Shown: one piece after another, positions 43,575-52,757 of the stretch
Layout: every line of letters begins with the position of its first letter
Numbering within the stretch: the stretch's first letter is position 1
DNA from: Mesorhizobium sp. CA8
GTDB taxonomy: Bacteria > Pseudomonadota > Alphaproteobacteria > Rhizobiales > Rhizobiaceae
Assembly: GCF_020164955.1 (NCBI RefSeq)
Contig: NZ_JAIUHG010000002.1
Span: 1-64,000 of the forward strand
DNA length: 64,000 nt
Reading direction: 5' to 3'
Notes under the pieces: model-generated
Database searches by the model: none
The model's input: only the letters and a program-made list of their open reading frames with translations
Told to the model about the DNA's origin: nothing
Position numbers and translations under genes: made by a program

Positions 43575-45683
43575 ATGACCATGACTGCTGATGCAGCACG
43601 CACCGATACGAATGGCTCGCGTCCCGGCGGCGCCGCGATGGCGGCTGTCCATGTCGTGCGGCGCCTGCGCGAGGCAGGCGACTGGCAGCGCGAGATGGAC
43701 GACATACTGGGAACAATGTGCCGCAAGATGGATTGCCAGCGCGGCATTCTTTTCCGCCTGCGTGAATTGCCGGGCGAAGGCTTCGCCCAGTCCGTCGCCG
43801 CCTATTGGATCGATCCTGATTTCGGCGGCGAGCTGGCGTCGCCCACGGTGATCATGCAGTCGATCATCAACTCGGACTCGCTGCTGGAGCAGTTGCAGGA
43901 GGATGAGCGGCAAGGCAAGATCTTCTCCGGCCACACACGCGACCTCGACGGTTTCCTGCGGGCCGATTTCGAGAAGCAGAACATCAAGTCGTTCCTGTCC
44001 GTCTCCGTTTTCGCGCATGGCCACCTTTGGGGCACGCTGGCCATCAACGACTGCATCGCCGAGCGCGAATGGACGGATGAGGAAGAAGCGACGCTGCACA
44101 TCATCGCTTTGGCCATTGGCGACGCCATCGAGCGCTCGCCATCCGAGGCGCATGCCAGTGAAGTGATCCGTCGCACCATGCTGCAGGCCTCGCTGGACGC
44201 CATCATCGTCATCGACGAGACGGGTTCGATCATCGAGTTCAATCCGGCCGCCGAGAAGATGTTCGGCTTCCAGCGCAGCGCCATCCTCGGCAAGGACCTG
44301 CTCGATACCATCGTTCCGGTATACTACCGCAAAGGCTATGCCTCTGGCGCCGAATACATGGCCGGCCGCGGCGCGCCGATGGTCGGCCAGCGGTTGGAGA
44401 CCGTCACGCAGAACGCCGCGGGCGAGATTTTCCCGATCGAGCTGACCGCAACCGAGATGCGCGTTGCCGACCGCCGCCTGATCTTCGGCTCGATCCGCGA
44501 TCTGCGCGAAAAGCTGCAGGCCGAGGAGGAGATCAACCGCCAACGCGAGAAGCTGCACCAGAACGAGAAGATGGCGGCGATGGGCTCGCTGCTCGCCGGC
44601 GTCTCGCACGAGCTGAACAATCCGCTGGCGGTGGTGGTGGCGCAGTCGACGCTGCTGCATGAATTCGCCGGCGACCCGCAAACCAAGGTACGTGCCGAGA
44701 AGGTGCGCGCCGCCGCCGAGCGATGCGGCCGCATCGTCAAGAGCTTCCTGTCGATGGTGCGGCTGCACCCGACCGAGCAGGCCGAGACGGACCTCAACCA
44801 GGTGATGCGTTCGGCGCTCGAAGTCACCGCCTACGGGGCGCGCTCCAGCGGCATCATCATCGACACCGACTTCGCCAACGGGCCGCTGCTTGCCATGGCC
44901 GATGCCGACCATATCACCCAGGTGGCGGCCAACTTCCTCATCAACAGCCAGCATGCGCTGGCCGGCGTCAACGGCGAGCGGCGCATCAAGGTGCGGACGT
45001 TCCGCAACGAGCACGGCAATCCGGGCTTCTCCGTCGAGGACAACGGCCCGGGCATTCCCGAGGCGATCCGCGCGCGCATCTTCGAGTCCTATTTCACCAC
45101 CAAGCCGGTCGGCGTCGGCACCGGCATCGGCCTGTCGATCTCGAAATCGATCGTCGAGCGCCACCACGGAAGCATCTGGTTCGAGGACGTGGAGCCGAAT
45201 GGCGCGCGCTTCGTCGTGCAATTGCCGGCAATCGCAGGCGGCAGCGCCGCGCCCGGCGAAGGTCCGGCGCGTTCGAGCGGACTGCGCCATGCCTTGGTGA
45301 TCGACGACGAGCCCGACGTCGCCGCCTCATTGTCCGACATACTCGAACTGATGGGCGTGAAGTCGCGCGTCGTGGTAAGCTGGACATCGGCGGCCGACGT
45401 ATTGAACGGTTACATGCCGCCGGACATAGTCTTTTCCGATCTGCGCATGCCGGGCATCAGCGGCATTGCCATCTACCGCGAATTGCTTGCCGAGAAGCCG
45501 GCGCTGGCGCAGCGCTTCGTGCTGGTCACCGGCGATCTGATCGGCGCCAAGGCGGAAATCGAAGCGCTGCCGCCGCAGCAGCGCCCGCATATATTGGAAA
45601 AGCCTTTCTCGACCCTCGACGTCCGCAGCATTCTGGCGATTGTCGCCGACGAAGCCGCCGCCGACAACGGCGCCCACATCTGA
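43575..45683 (+). CDS. Soluble hybrid sensor histidine kinase (GAF-PAS-HK-REC)
   Basis: The 702-residue protein has no membrane segment. A GAF domain (about 35-190) is followed by PAS (about 200-310; IIVIDETGSIIEFNPAAEKMFGF), HisKA with His 345 in AGVSHELNNPLA, an HATPase domain (NFLINSQHAL, EDNGPGIPE, GVGTGIGLSISKSIV), and a C-terminal receiver with Asp 622 in FSDLRMPGISG. It senses an intracellular ligand or redox cue. The upstream canonical regulator is the likely partner, since both are on the same strand, although the own receiver may act alone. Confidence 0.93.
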   Translation: MTMTADAARTDTNGSRPGGAAMAAVHVVRRLREAGDWQREMDDILGTMCRKMDCQRGILFRLRELPGEGFAQSVAAYWIDPDFGGELASPTVIMQSIINSDSLLEQLQEDERQGKIFSGHTRDLDGFLRADFEKQNIKSFLSVSVFAHGHLWGTLAINDCIAEREWTDEEEATLHIIALAIGDAIERSPSEAHASEVIRRTMLQASLDAIIVIDETGSIIEFNPAAEKMFGFQRSAILGKDLLDTIVPVYYRKGYASGAEYMAGRGAPMVGQRLETVTQNAAGEIFPIELTATEMRVADRRLIFGSIRDLREKLQAEEEINRQREKLHQNEKMAAMGSLLAGVSHELNNPLAVVVAQSTLLHEFAGDPQTKVRAEKVRAAAERCGRIVKSFLSMVRLHPTEQAETDLNQVMRSALEVTAYGARSSGIIIDTDFANGPLLAMADADHITQVAANFLINSQHALAGVNGERRIKVRTFRNEHGNPGFSVEDNGPGIPEAIRARIFESYFTTKPVGVGTGIGLSISKSIVERHHGSIWFEDVEPNGARFVVQLPAIAGGSAAPGEGPARSSGLRHALVIDDEPDVAASLSDILELMGVKSRVVVSWTSAADVLNGYMPPDIVFSDLRMPGISGIAIYRELLAEKPALAQRFVLVTGDLIGAKAEIEALPPQQRPHILEKPFSTLDVRSILAIVADEAAADNGAHI

Positions 45684-45759
45684 GTTGACTGCCCAGAGCG
45701 ACAGGGAAACGTAAGGAAGGTGCGGCGAAACCTCTTGATCTGGCGCCGCCGCGGGGTCT

Positions 45760-45886
45760 GTTGAGATTCAGGTCAGGCCGAGCCGAGAATGGTGGATTCC
45801 GAGAACCGGAGCGGAGCGTACTTTCAGTACGTGAGCACCGGAAGCGCAGGAAGCTGCCCTTCGCAGGCCGGCCTCACCTGAATATC
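45760..45886. repeat. Palindromic repeat element with GATTCAGGT ends
   Basis: GAGATTCAGGTCAGGCC near 45763 is mirrored by GGCCTCACCTGAATATC ending at 45886. The centre holds a hairpin, GAGCGTACTTTCAGTACGTGAGC. Terminal inverted repeats plus a structured core in non-coding DNA are typical of MITE-like rhizobial intergenic elements. No open frame fits. Confidence 0.65.
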
Positions 45887-45894
45887 GCCGGGCC

Positions 45895-45937
45895 CCAAAA
45901 AAAGAGGCTCCCGACCGACTTTCCCGGCGGGAGCCTG
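45895..45937 (-). terminator. Intrinsic terminator for the secreted-protein gene on the minus strand
   Basis: Read on the minus strand, GGCTCCCG pairs with CGGGAGCC and is followed by TCTTTTTTT. It begins about 35 bp beyond the stop of the gene at 45972-46382 and is oriented to end that transcript. Confidence 0.85.
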
Positions 45938-45971
45938 ACTCGAGCGCAGGAGGGCGCGCTCAGGGGAGGTC

Positions 45972-46382
45972 TTAAAAAATGTTCGGCGTGCTGGTGAGCG
46001 GCGCGGTGTTGGCGATCATGCGCACCGCGCGTTCCCGGTGCTGGCCGGACTGCTCGGCGATGGCGCGCAGGCAATCGAGGCTCTCGGCGCCCCAGTTCTG
46101 GCCCTTGCAGGCAAAGTCGACCGAGGATTCCGGCAGGCGGGCGGTCTTGAGCGTCGTCTGCGCGCCCTCGATCACATTGGCCGGCGGATTGATCGAGGCG
46201 AAAGCCGGGCCTGAAGCGGGTGCCGCGAGCATGCAGCCGAAGGCGCAGACGCCGATCGCCATGAACATCGCCATCGGATGATCGCTGGCGCGCTGGCGCA
46301 ACGCCAGCTTCGGCCGGCGGTCATTGCGTTCCGGTCCATGCAGGCGGCGATTGACATCGGCGGTACGAACTTTCGCAAACAT
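45972..46382 (-). CDS. Hypothetical secreted protein (136 residues)
   Basis: The frame starts with an ATG preceded by GAAGGGAACAGCG, a good ribosome site. A basic N-terminal region of about 37 residues precedes a hydrophobic segment (MAMFMAIGVCAFGCMLAAPASG, about 37-58), then a soluble tail with two Cys (VDFACKGQNWGAESLDCLRAIAEQSG). It may be exported with an atypical long n-region or anchored. An intrinsic terminator lies downstream, so it is a single-gene unit. No family is recognised. Confidence 0.65.
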   Translation of the reverse strand: MFAKVRTADVNRRLHGPERNDRRPKLALRQRASDHPMAMFMAIGVCAFGCMLAAPASGPAFASINPPANVIEGAQTTLKTARLPESSVDFACKGQNWGAESLDCLRAIAEQSGQHRERAVRMIANTAPLTSTPNIF

Positions 46383-46849
46383 CGCTGTTCCCTTCGTTTA
46401 TCTTTCTTTTTGGCTATAAAACGAACTTAATCGCACCAGGTAACAGCCGAATGATCGACGGCGATTGTCTGTGTAACGGGATTGAAACAGGCACCGTAGG
46501 CGGCAGCATACCAATCCGAGGCGACCATTCGACCGACGATCGAAACGGTCAGCGCAGATATACGCCTGCCGCGTCCGGCCGGACTGTAAACAGCCTCACA
46601 CAGCAAACGCTTAAATCGAGCGCGCCGCCGCTGTCTGCGCACGCCCCTTGACTCGTCGAAACGGGCCTTCTCCGTGGCTGGCATCCGCCCGCTGAATTGC
46701 TGTTCCGGCTCCTCGATTAACACCCGGATTTTCCGGGAAGCCCGGGCGAGGCTAAACTTGCCGCCACGGAATTCCCATATTTCCACAAGTAATTGCATTT
46801 CAATGAAAAATGTGCTTATATTGAATGGATATTCAATAAAAAGAAGAGC
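46383..46849. other. 467-bp divergent intergenic region upstream of the Rieske gene
   Basis: The left end is the leader of the secreted-protein gene; the right end is the Rieske gene promoter with its operator (46820-46837). A minus-strand frame at 46427-46797 could encode about 123 residues, but composition and lack of a ribosome site make it doubtful. A GC-rich hairpin-like stretch CCCGGATTTTCCGGG lies near 46726. No other structure is clear. Confidence 0.4.
46820..46837. promoter_or_regulatory. Operator A of the amine-locus TetR regulon
   Basis: ATTGAATGGATATTCAAT is a perfect 7-bp inverted repeat (ATTGAAT/ATTCAAT) with a 4-bp centre, 12 bp before the Rieske ATG. Its inner 16 bp differ by one base from the reverse complement of the site at 49731-49746 and resemble the site at 56753-56768. 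The position near the ATG suits repression. Confidence 0.75.
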
Positions 46850-48058
46850 ATGCAGATGAACCCGCACCTCCGTGACGTGGCGATCCCCAACGATTGGGAC
46901 CGGCGGGGTTTGCCGGGGTGGAGCTACCATTCCAACGCCCTTCTCGAGCTCGAGAAGGAATACGTCTTCTGCAATCACTGGCAGATTGCCGGCCATGTCT
47001 CTGACGTGCCGAATCCGGGCGACTATCTGACCATGGACGTTATCGGCGAACGCGCGCTGATCGTGCGCGGCAAGGACGGCGTCGTGCGCGCCTTCAACAA
47101 TATGTGCCGCCATCGCGGCAGCCGCGTTGTCGCCGACAGCCAGGGCAGTTGCAAGAACGCGTTGGTGTGCCCATTCCATGGCTGGGTCTACAATCTCGAC
47201 GGCACGCTGCGCGGTGCTGCCCGTCCGCGTTCCTTCCCCGAACTCGACAAGACCGAGTTCGGCCTGATGCCACTCGACCTCGAAATCTGGATGGGCTTCA
47301 TCTTCATCCGCTTTCGCAAGGGCGGCCCGCAGCCTTCGGTGGCCGAGCTGCTCAAGCCGATCGAGGCCGAGATCGCTTATTACAACGTCGCCGCCATGGT
47401 GCCGTCCTGGGGCATCTGGACGCAGAAATCGCCGGTCAACTGGAAGTCGGTGCGCGACGTCGACAATGAAGGCTATCACGTCGCCATGGCGCATCCCGCG
47501 TTGCAGGACCTCTATGGCGCCACCTATTTCGACGAGCCCTTCATCAACGGCGTGTCGCGGTCCTTCGCCACCTACAATCCGCATACCGGGCGACGCTGGA
47601 GCGTTCGCGAGTACATCAAGCTCGCGCCCGAGGCGACGCATCTGCCGGAACATCTGCGCAAGGCCTGGATCTATTACGGCATCTTCCCCAACAACGCGCT
47701 GTCGATCATGCCGGAATCCGTCCAGTTCTATCAGGAGTTCCCGCTATCGACCGGCGAGACGCTGCTGCGCGGCGCCATCTATCGCTACAAGGACGAGACG
47801 CGCGAACAGGCGGCGGCACGCTACCTCGCCTATCGCATCGACCGCGACACCATGAACGAAGACGTCCAGCTTTCGGTGTGGTCGAACGAATCCATGCTGT
47901 CGGAAGCCTTCGAGGGTTTTTATCTCTCCGACCTCGAATATGGCGTGCGCACCCATCACGACCATTTGCGCAAACAGGTGCCTGTGCTGAACCTGGAGAC
48001 GGCGCCCGAGGAAAAGGACATGTGGGGGCTGAATGACGCGCTGCGGTCGAGGGCGTAG
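46850..48058 (+). CDS. Rieske non-heme iron oxygenase, alpha subunit
   Basis: The 402-residue protein carries a Rieske [2Fe-2S] motif, Cys86-x-His88 and Cys107-x2-His110 (MCRHRGSR, CPFHGW), and a mononuclear iron site with Asp 203/205, His 210 and His 215 (VRDVDNEGYHVAMAHP). It resembles the choline-monooxygenase/GbcA/stachydrine-demethylase group of oxygenases that hydroxylate or N-demethylate quaternary amines. No ferredoxin reductase gene is in this window, so electrons must come from elsewhere. The ATG at 46850 is chosen (46856 is also possible) and operator A lies just upstream. Confidence 0.85.
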   Translation: MQMNPHLRDVAIPNDWDRRGLPGWSYHSNALLELEKEYVFCNHWQIAGHVSDVPNPGDYLTMDVIGERALIVRGKDGVVRAFNNMCRHRGSRVVADSQGSCKNALVCPFHGWVYNLDGTLRGAARPRSFPELDKTEFGLMPLDLEIWMGFIFIRFRKGGPQPSVAELLKPIEAEIAYYNVAAMVPSWGIWTQKSPVNWKSVRDVDNEGYHVAMAHPALQDLYGATYFDEPFINGVSRSFATYNPHTGRRWSVREYIKLAPEATHLPEHLRKAWIYYGIFPNNALSIMPESVQFYQEFPLSTGETLLRGAIYRYKDETREQAAARYLAYRIDRDTMNEDVQLSVWSNESMLSEAFEGFYLSDLEYGVRTHHDHLRKQVPVLNLETAPEEKDMWGLNDALRSRA

Positions 48059-48062
48059 GCTA

Positions 48063-48220
48063 CCGATCTCCCCCTTGAGGGGTATATGGCTGCGAAGCGG
48101 CCAGAGGGGGTCGCTGCGCGTGAAGCGCCAACACTTCATGCTAGACAACGATGGCGATTTACGTGAGGCGACCCCCTCTGTCGCCTTCGGCGACATCTCC
48201 CCCTCAAGTGGGGAGATTGG
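48063..48220. repeat. MITE-like inverted repeat with ATCTCCCC ends
   Basis: CCGATCTCCCCCTTGAGGGG (48063-48082) and its partner CCCCCTCAAGTGGGGAGATTGG (ending 48220) form long terminal inverted repeats that also pair through the inner GAGGGGGTCGC and GCGACCCCCTC segments. The element fills the gap between the convergent Rieske and aminotransferase genes and is of a kind frequent in Mesorhizobium genomes. Confidence 0.8.
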
Positions 48221-48223
48221 CTC

Positions 48224-49642
48224 TCACCCCCGCCACACCCCCTCTTTCCGCAGGTCGTCCATGGTCCGCGAAATGCCTTCGCGCAGGATCGCCACCATGT
48301 CGTCGACCTGCTCGCGGCTGATGACCAGCGGTGGCGACATCACGCACATGTTTATCAGCGGCCGCACCAACAAGCCTAGCTCGTGGCAATGCGCGTCGAT
48401 GCGTTTTCCCACATTCTTGTCGAGCTGCAGCGGGTCCTTGCTTTTGCGATCGGCGACGCATTCGACGCAAGCCATCAGGCCGATGCCACGCACCTCGCCG
48501 ACCAGCGGCAGCTCTTCCAGCGTCTTCAGTCGTGCCTGGAAATAGGGCGCGATTTCGCGCGTGTGGGCGAGCACGCCCTCCTCCAGCAGATCGAGATTCT
48601 TCAGCGCGACAGCGCAGCCGACCGGATGGCTGGTGTAGGTGAGGCCATGGCCGAACAGCGCATCGGGATGGTTGGAGCGGCGCAGCTCTTCGAGCAACCG
48701 CTCGGAGATGATGACGCCGCCGAGCGGGAAATAGCCCGATGTGACACCCTTGGCGAAAGTGATCATGTCCGGATCGATGCCGAACGCAGCGCCGGAGGCA
48801 AAGACATGGCCGAGCCGCCCGAAGCCGGTCACCACCTCGTCCGAGATATAGAGGATATCGTTCTCGCGGCAGATCTCGCGGATACGCTGGAGATACCCGT
48901 CCGGCGGCACGATGACGCCTCCGGAAGCCTGTACCGGTTCGCCAACAAAGGCGCCGATGCGCTGCGCGCCGACGCGCACGACGGCGTCGCGGAACTGATC
49001 GACTAGGAAATCGGTGAAGGCGGCAACGCCCATGTCTTTCGGGCGCCGGAACGAATCGGGCGAGGACAGCTTGACCACCAGCTCGTCGGCGCCGTCCATC
49101 CAGTCGCGGTCGCGCGGCCGGCCGTTGAGCGAGGCCGACAGATAGGTCGAGCCGTGATAGGCGCCGCCGCGGCTGAGGATCAGCTTCTTCTCCGGCCGTC
49201 CCCGCACATTGTTGTAGAACTGCATGAAGCGCAGCGCCGTCTCCACCGCCGACGAGCCGCCGGTGGTGAAGAAGGTGTGGCTGAGGTCGCCGGGTGCCGC
49301 ATCGGCGATGCGCCGCGCAAGCGCGGCCGAGGGCGCGTTCATCGTATACCACGGCGTGTTGTAGGAGAGCGCCATCGCCTGGTCGTACATGACCTTGGCC
49401 AGTTCCTCGCGGCGATGGCCGACATTGATGCACCACATGCCGGCCGGCCCGTCGATCAGGCGCTTGCCGGAGCCGTCGGTGATATAGATGCCGTCGCCCT
49501 CGCCGATCAGAGCGCGGGCCTCCTTGCCGACCGAACCGGCATAGGGCCAAGGCTGCACGAGATGGCGCTTTGCGAGCTCGACCGCGTCGTCATCACCGGG
49601 TTCGACGAGGTCGCTTGCCTTGATCTTGCTCTGGGCCGCCAT
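48224..49642 (-). CDS. Class III (omega) aminotransferase
   Basis: The 472-residue PLP enzyme has the class III pattern: TTGGSSAVETALRF, GAYHGSTYLSASLNG, ISDEVVTGFGRLG (Asp 268) and TFAKGVTSGYFPLGG with the PLP Lys at about 298. It resembles putrescine/omega-amino-acid:pyruvate transaminases, which convert a terminal amine to an aldehyde. It is in the amine locus, divergent from the ABC importer genes, and an operator of the shared TetR family lies upstream at 49731-49746. Substrate is not known. Confidence 0.88.
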   Translation of the reverse strand: MAAQSKIKASDLVEPGDDDAVELAKRHLVQPWPYAGSVGKEARALIGEGDGIYITDGSGKRLIDGPAGMWCINVGHRREELAKVMYDQAMALSYNTPWYTMNAPSAALARRIADAAPGDLSHTFFTTGGSSAVETALRFMQFYNNVRGRPEKKLILSRGGAYHGSTYLSASLNGRPRDRDWMDGADELVVKLSSPDSFRRPKDMGVAAFTDFLVDQFRDAVVRVGAQRIGAFVGEPVQASGGVIVPPDGYLQRIREICRENDILYISDEVVTGFGRLGHVFASGAAFGIDPDMITFAKGVTSGYFPLGGVIISERLLEELRRSNHPDALFGHGLTYTSHPVGCAVALKNLDLLEEGVLAHTREIAPYFQARLKTLEELPLVGEVRGIGLMACVECVADRKSKDPLQLDKNVGKRIDAHCHELGLLVRPLINMCVMSPPLVISREQVDDMVAILREGISRTMDDLRKEGVWRG

Positions 49643-49730
49643 TTCCGCCTCGCATCGCCAGGTTTTCGATTTTCATCGGATATCGAACGGCGCGGAAAAC
49701 CATGGAAATTCGGCCTTTCGTCACTTCATT

Positions 49731-49746
49731 TTGAATATCCGTTCAA
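49731..49746. promoter_or_regulatory. Operator B of the amine-locus TetR regulon
   Basis: TTGAATATCCGTTCAA is an inverted repeat (TTGAA/TTCAA) whose reverse complement, TTGAACGGATATTCAA, differs from the inner part of operator A by one base. It lies about 90 bp before the aminotransferase ATG and about 185 bp before the ABC permease, so it may serve both divergent transcripts. Confidence 0.75.
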
Positions 49747-49930
49747 TCAATATCGCAGAGATAGCGCTTGATTTCAATCGGCGGATGCGCTCATGATGAA
49801 GAAAGCCGGCAAGCCAGGAGCGATCAGGCTCCGAGCATAATTCGGGAACAGGCGGCTGGCGCTACGAAGGGGAAGGCCGCATGGCGGGACAGTCCGAGCC
49901 AGCTACCGAAATCACGCCCGGAGCGCTGCA

Positions 49931-50849
49931 ATGACGGTTGCCGCGGAAGGGTCGCCCCCGTTGCGCATGGCGGGATCGAGACGAAGCACCCTTCTGCAAT
50001 CGGAAGCCGTCCAGGGCTTTGCCCTGATCAGTCCCACCTTTCATCTACGCCCTTATTCTCCTCGTCCTGCCGATCCTGGTCGTCATCGCCCATTCCTTCT
50101 GGACGCAGAACTACCTCACCATCGACGACACGTTCACGCTGGAGAACTACCGGGTCGCGCTGACCGAGCCGATCTACCGCGACCTGCTCTGGCGCTCGCT
50201 TTATATATCGCTGATTGTCAGCCTGCTGACAGTGGCGCTTGCCTACCCGATCGCCTATTTCATTTCCTTCCATGGCGGTCGCCACAAGAGCCTGTGGCTT
50301 TTCCTCATCACCATCCCGTTCTGGACCAGCTATCTGCTGCGCGTGATGTCGTGGAAGGTGATCCTCGGCTACAACGGGGTGCTCAATTCCAGCCTGATGG
50401 GCCTCGGCATCATCGACGAGCCGTCGACCGCGCTGCTCTACAATTCCAGCGCCGTCATCATCACGCTCACCCATGCCTGGGCGACCTTCGCGATCCTTCC
50501 GATCTTCGTTTCGCTGGAGAAGGTCGACCGGACCCTGGTCGAAGCGGCGACCGACCTCGGTGACGGGCCGCTGCGTTCCTTCCTGCGCGTCACCCTGCCG
50601 CTGTCGGCGCCCGGCGTCATCTCGGCCGCGCTGATCGTCATGATCCCGACCGTCGGCGACTATGTCACGCCGAAGCTCGTCGGCGGCAAGGACGGCGTCA
50701 TGATCGCCAACGCCATCCAGGCGCAGTTCGGCAAGGCGTCGAACTGGCCGTTGGGCGCTGCGCTCTCCGTCACCGCGATGATCATCGTGTCGCTGATGGC
50801 AGGCGCCACCGTGCTGGTCATCCGCGCCCTGCAGAGGCTGGCACGATGA
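49931..50849 (+). pseudogene. PotB-like ABC transporter permease, frameshifted
   Basis: The N-terminus (MTVAAEGSPPLRMAGSRRST to ALISPTF) is in one frame and the rest (IYALILLVLPILVVIAHSFW onward to IRALQRLAR) in another. The change needs only one base: ACCTTTCATC near 50041 has one T too many for the expected TTC ATC codons. The remainder is a normal PotB/PotH-type permease with about six membrane segments and the EAA loop LVEAATDLGDGPLRSFLRVTLPL. It is the first gene of the importer and overlaps the second permease. Real mutation or sequencing error cannot be told apart here. Confidence 0.8.
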
Positions 50850-51823
50850 CGGCGATCAGACGTTACCTGCCCGGCTGGCTGTCGAGCTACGCCGTCCTCT
50901 ATCTGCTTTTCCTCTATCTACCGGTGATCTTCCTGCCGATCTTCTCGATCAACACGGCGGCGACGCCGAAATTCCCGCTCTCGGGCATCACGCTGCACTG
51001 GTACGAGGACCTGCCACGCACGCCGGCGCTGATTGACGCCACCTGGAACAGCCTGATCGTCGGCGTCTCCGCCTCGATCCTGTCGACGGTGCTCGGCATC
51101 CTCGCCGCCCGCTCGATCACCCGCTACCGCTATCCCGGCCGCCGCGCCGTCAATGGGCTGATCATGGCGCCGCTGGTGCTGCCCGAAGTGATCGTCGCCA
51201 TCTCGATGCTGCTGGTCATGCTGCAGCTGGGTTTGAGCCTGTCGCTCTTCACCGTCGTGCTTGGCCATGTGCTGGTCTGCATTCCCTATTCGATGACCGT
51301 GCTCACCTCCGGCTTCGAGGGTTTCGACCGCAGCCTCCAGGAGGCTTCCGCGGATCTCGGCGAGAGCGCGTTCGGCACCTTCAGGCGCGTGACGCTGCCG
51401 ATGGTCGCGCCGGCGATAATCTCCAGCCTGCTCGTCTGCTTCACCATCTCGCTCGACGAATTCATCATCGCCTTTTTCCTCACCGGCACCGAGGCGACGC
51501 TGCCGATCTACATCTGGGGCCAGTTGCGTTTCGCGGCCAAGCTTCCCGGCGTGCTGGCCCTCGGCACCTTGCTGCTCTTTGCGTCCTTCGTGCTGATGAC
51601 GATTGCCGAAATCCTGCGCCGCCGCGCGGCGAGACGCACCCAGAATGGGGCAGGCAGTCCGAGCGCACGCCATCGGATCGCACCACGATCGAGATCCGCG
51701 ACGTTACCCGCAGCTACGGATCGTTCAAGGCGCTGGACAACGCCTCGCTGGCAATCCGCGAAGGCGAGTTCTTCTCGCTGCTCGGGCCCTCCGGCTGCGG
51801 CAAGACCACGCTGTTGCGCATGA
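50846..51823 (+). CDS. PotC-like ABC transporter permease (tail probably altered)
   Basis: The protein starts by a 4-bp overlap with the first permease and shows the PotC/PotI layout: six membrane segments, the EAA loop LQEASADLGESAFGTFRRVTLPMVAPAI and SLDEFIIAFFLTGTEATLPIYIWGQLRF. Homologous sequence ends near residue 265 (LRRRAARR). The last 55 codons (to 51823) run out of frame through the ATPase gene and look like read-through caused by a base change around 51645-51660. So the true stop has likely been lost or lies close to 51650. Confidence 0.75.
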   Translation: MTAIRRYLPGWLSSYAVLYLLFLYLPVIFLPIFSINTAATPKFPLSGITLHWYEDLPRTPALIDATWNSLIVGVSASILSTVLGILAARSITRYRYPGRRAVNGLIMAPLVLPEVIVAISMLLVMLQLGLSLSLFTVVLGHVLVCIPYSMTVLTSGFEGFDRSLQEASADLGESAFGTFRRVTLPMVAPAIISSLLVCFTISLDEFIIAFFLTGTEATLPIYIWGQLRFAAKLPGVLALGTLLLFASFVLMTIAEILRRRAARRTQNGAGSPSARHRIAPRSRSATLPAATDRSRRWTTPRWQSAKASSSRCSGPPAAARPRCCA

Positions 51824-52757
51824 TCGCCGGCTTCGACACGCCGACCAGCGGCTCGATCGCCGTCGACGGCCAGCCGATGGACGGCATCCCCGCCAACCGC
51901 CGGCCGACCAACATGGTCTTCCAGAGCTATGCGATCTTCCCGCATCTCAATGTCGAGCAGAATGTCGCCTATGGGCTGAAGCGGCTGAAGCTGGACGTCG
52001 GCGAGGAGAAGCGCCGGGTCGAGGAAGCGCTGGCGCAGGTCTCGCTCACCGGCCTCGGCAAGCGCCGCGCCACCGAGCTTTCCGGCGGCCAGCGCCAACG
52101 CGTGGCTTTGGCCCGGGCGCTGGTCATGCGGCCCAAAGTGCTGCTGCTCGACGAGCCGCTCTCGGCGCTCGACAAGAAGCTGCGCGAGCAGATGCAGGTC
52201 GAACTGCGCCGCCTGCAGCAGGCGGTCGGCATCACCTTCGTTCTGGTCACGCACGATCAGTACGAAGCCTTGGCGATGTCGGACCGCATCGCGGTGATGT
52301 TCGGCGGCCGCATCGCGCAGGTCGCTTCGCGAAGGAAATCTACCAGCGCCCGGTCAACCGCCAGGTCGCCGACTTCCTCGGCGGCATGAATTTCGTCAAG
52401 GCTGAGATCGTCGAGGAAAACGGCGCTTCGCTGGTGCTCGACACGCTGGGCTTCGGCCGCGTCAGGACCGACAAGCCGAAGGCCTTCCTGCGCAATGGCG
52501 GCGCGGCGACGCTTGGCATCCGGCCCGAACGCCTGCGCGTTTTGTGGGACAATGCGTCAGCAAAATTCGAGATCGCCGGCAAGGTCGCCGAGCGCCACTA
52601 TTTCGGTGAGATCACGCATCTGATCGTCGAGATACCGGGGCTCGAAAAGCCGCTTTCGGTGACCGAGACAAACGATTTCGGCGCCGACGACATTCCGGTC
52701 GGTGCGCCGGTCCGCCTCGCCTACGATCCTGAAGCTTTGGTGGCGATGGCCGACTGA
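51645..52757 (+). pseudogene. PotA-like ABC transporter ATPase with two frameshifts
   Basis: The conserved part TIEIRDVTRSYGSFKALDNA, Walker A GPSGCGKTT, signature LSGGQRQRVALARAL and Walker B LLLDEPLSALD is in one frame (51661 to about 52330), but that frame has no start codon; the ATG at 51645 joins it if one base is removed near 51659. A second shift near 52330 (GTCGCTTCGCGAAG, one C short) moves to the frame encoding KEIYQRPVNRQVADFLGG and the TOBE domain, ending at 52757. It should energise polyamine-like uptake. As read it is broken twice. Confidence 0.8.

Noticed and set aside
46427..46797. Possible divergent gene of about 123 codons before the Rieske gene.
   Set aside because: It has no good ribosome site and no recognisable domain; the region is better explained as a long divergent leader. 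It is mentioned in the intergenic entry only.
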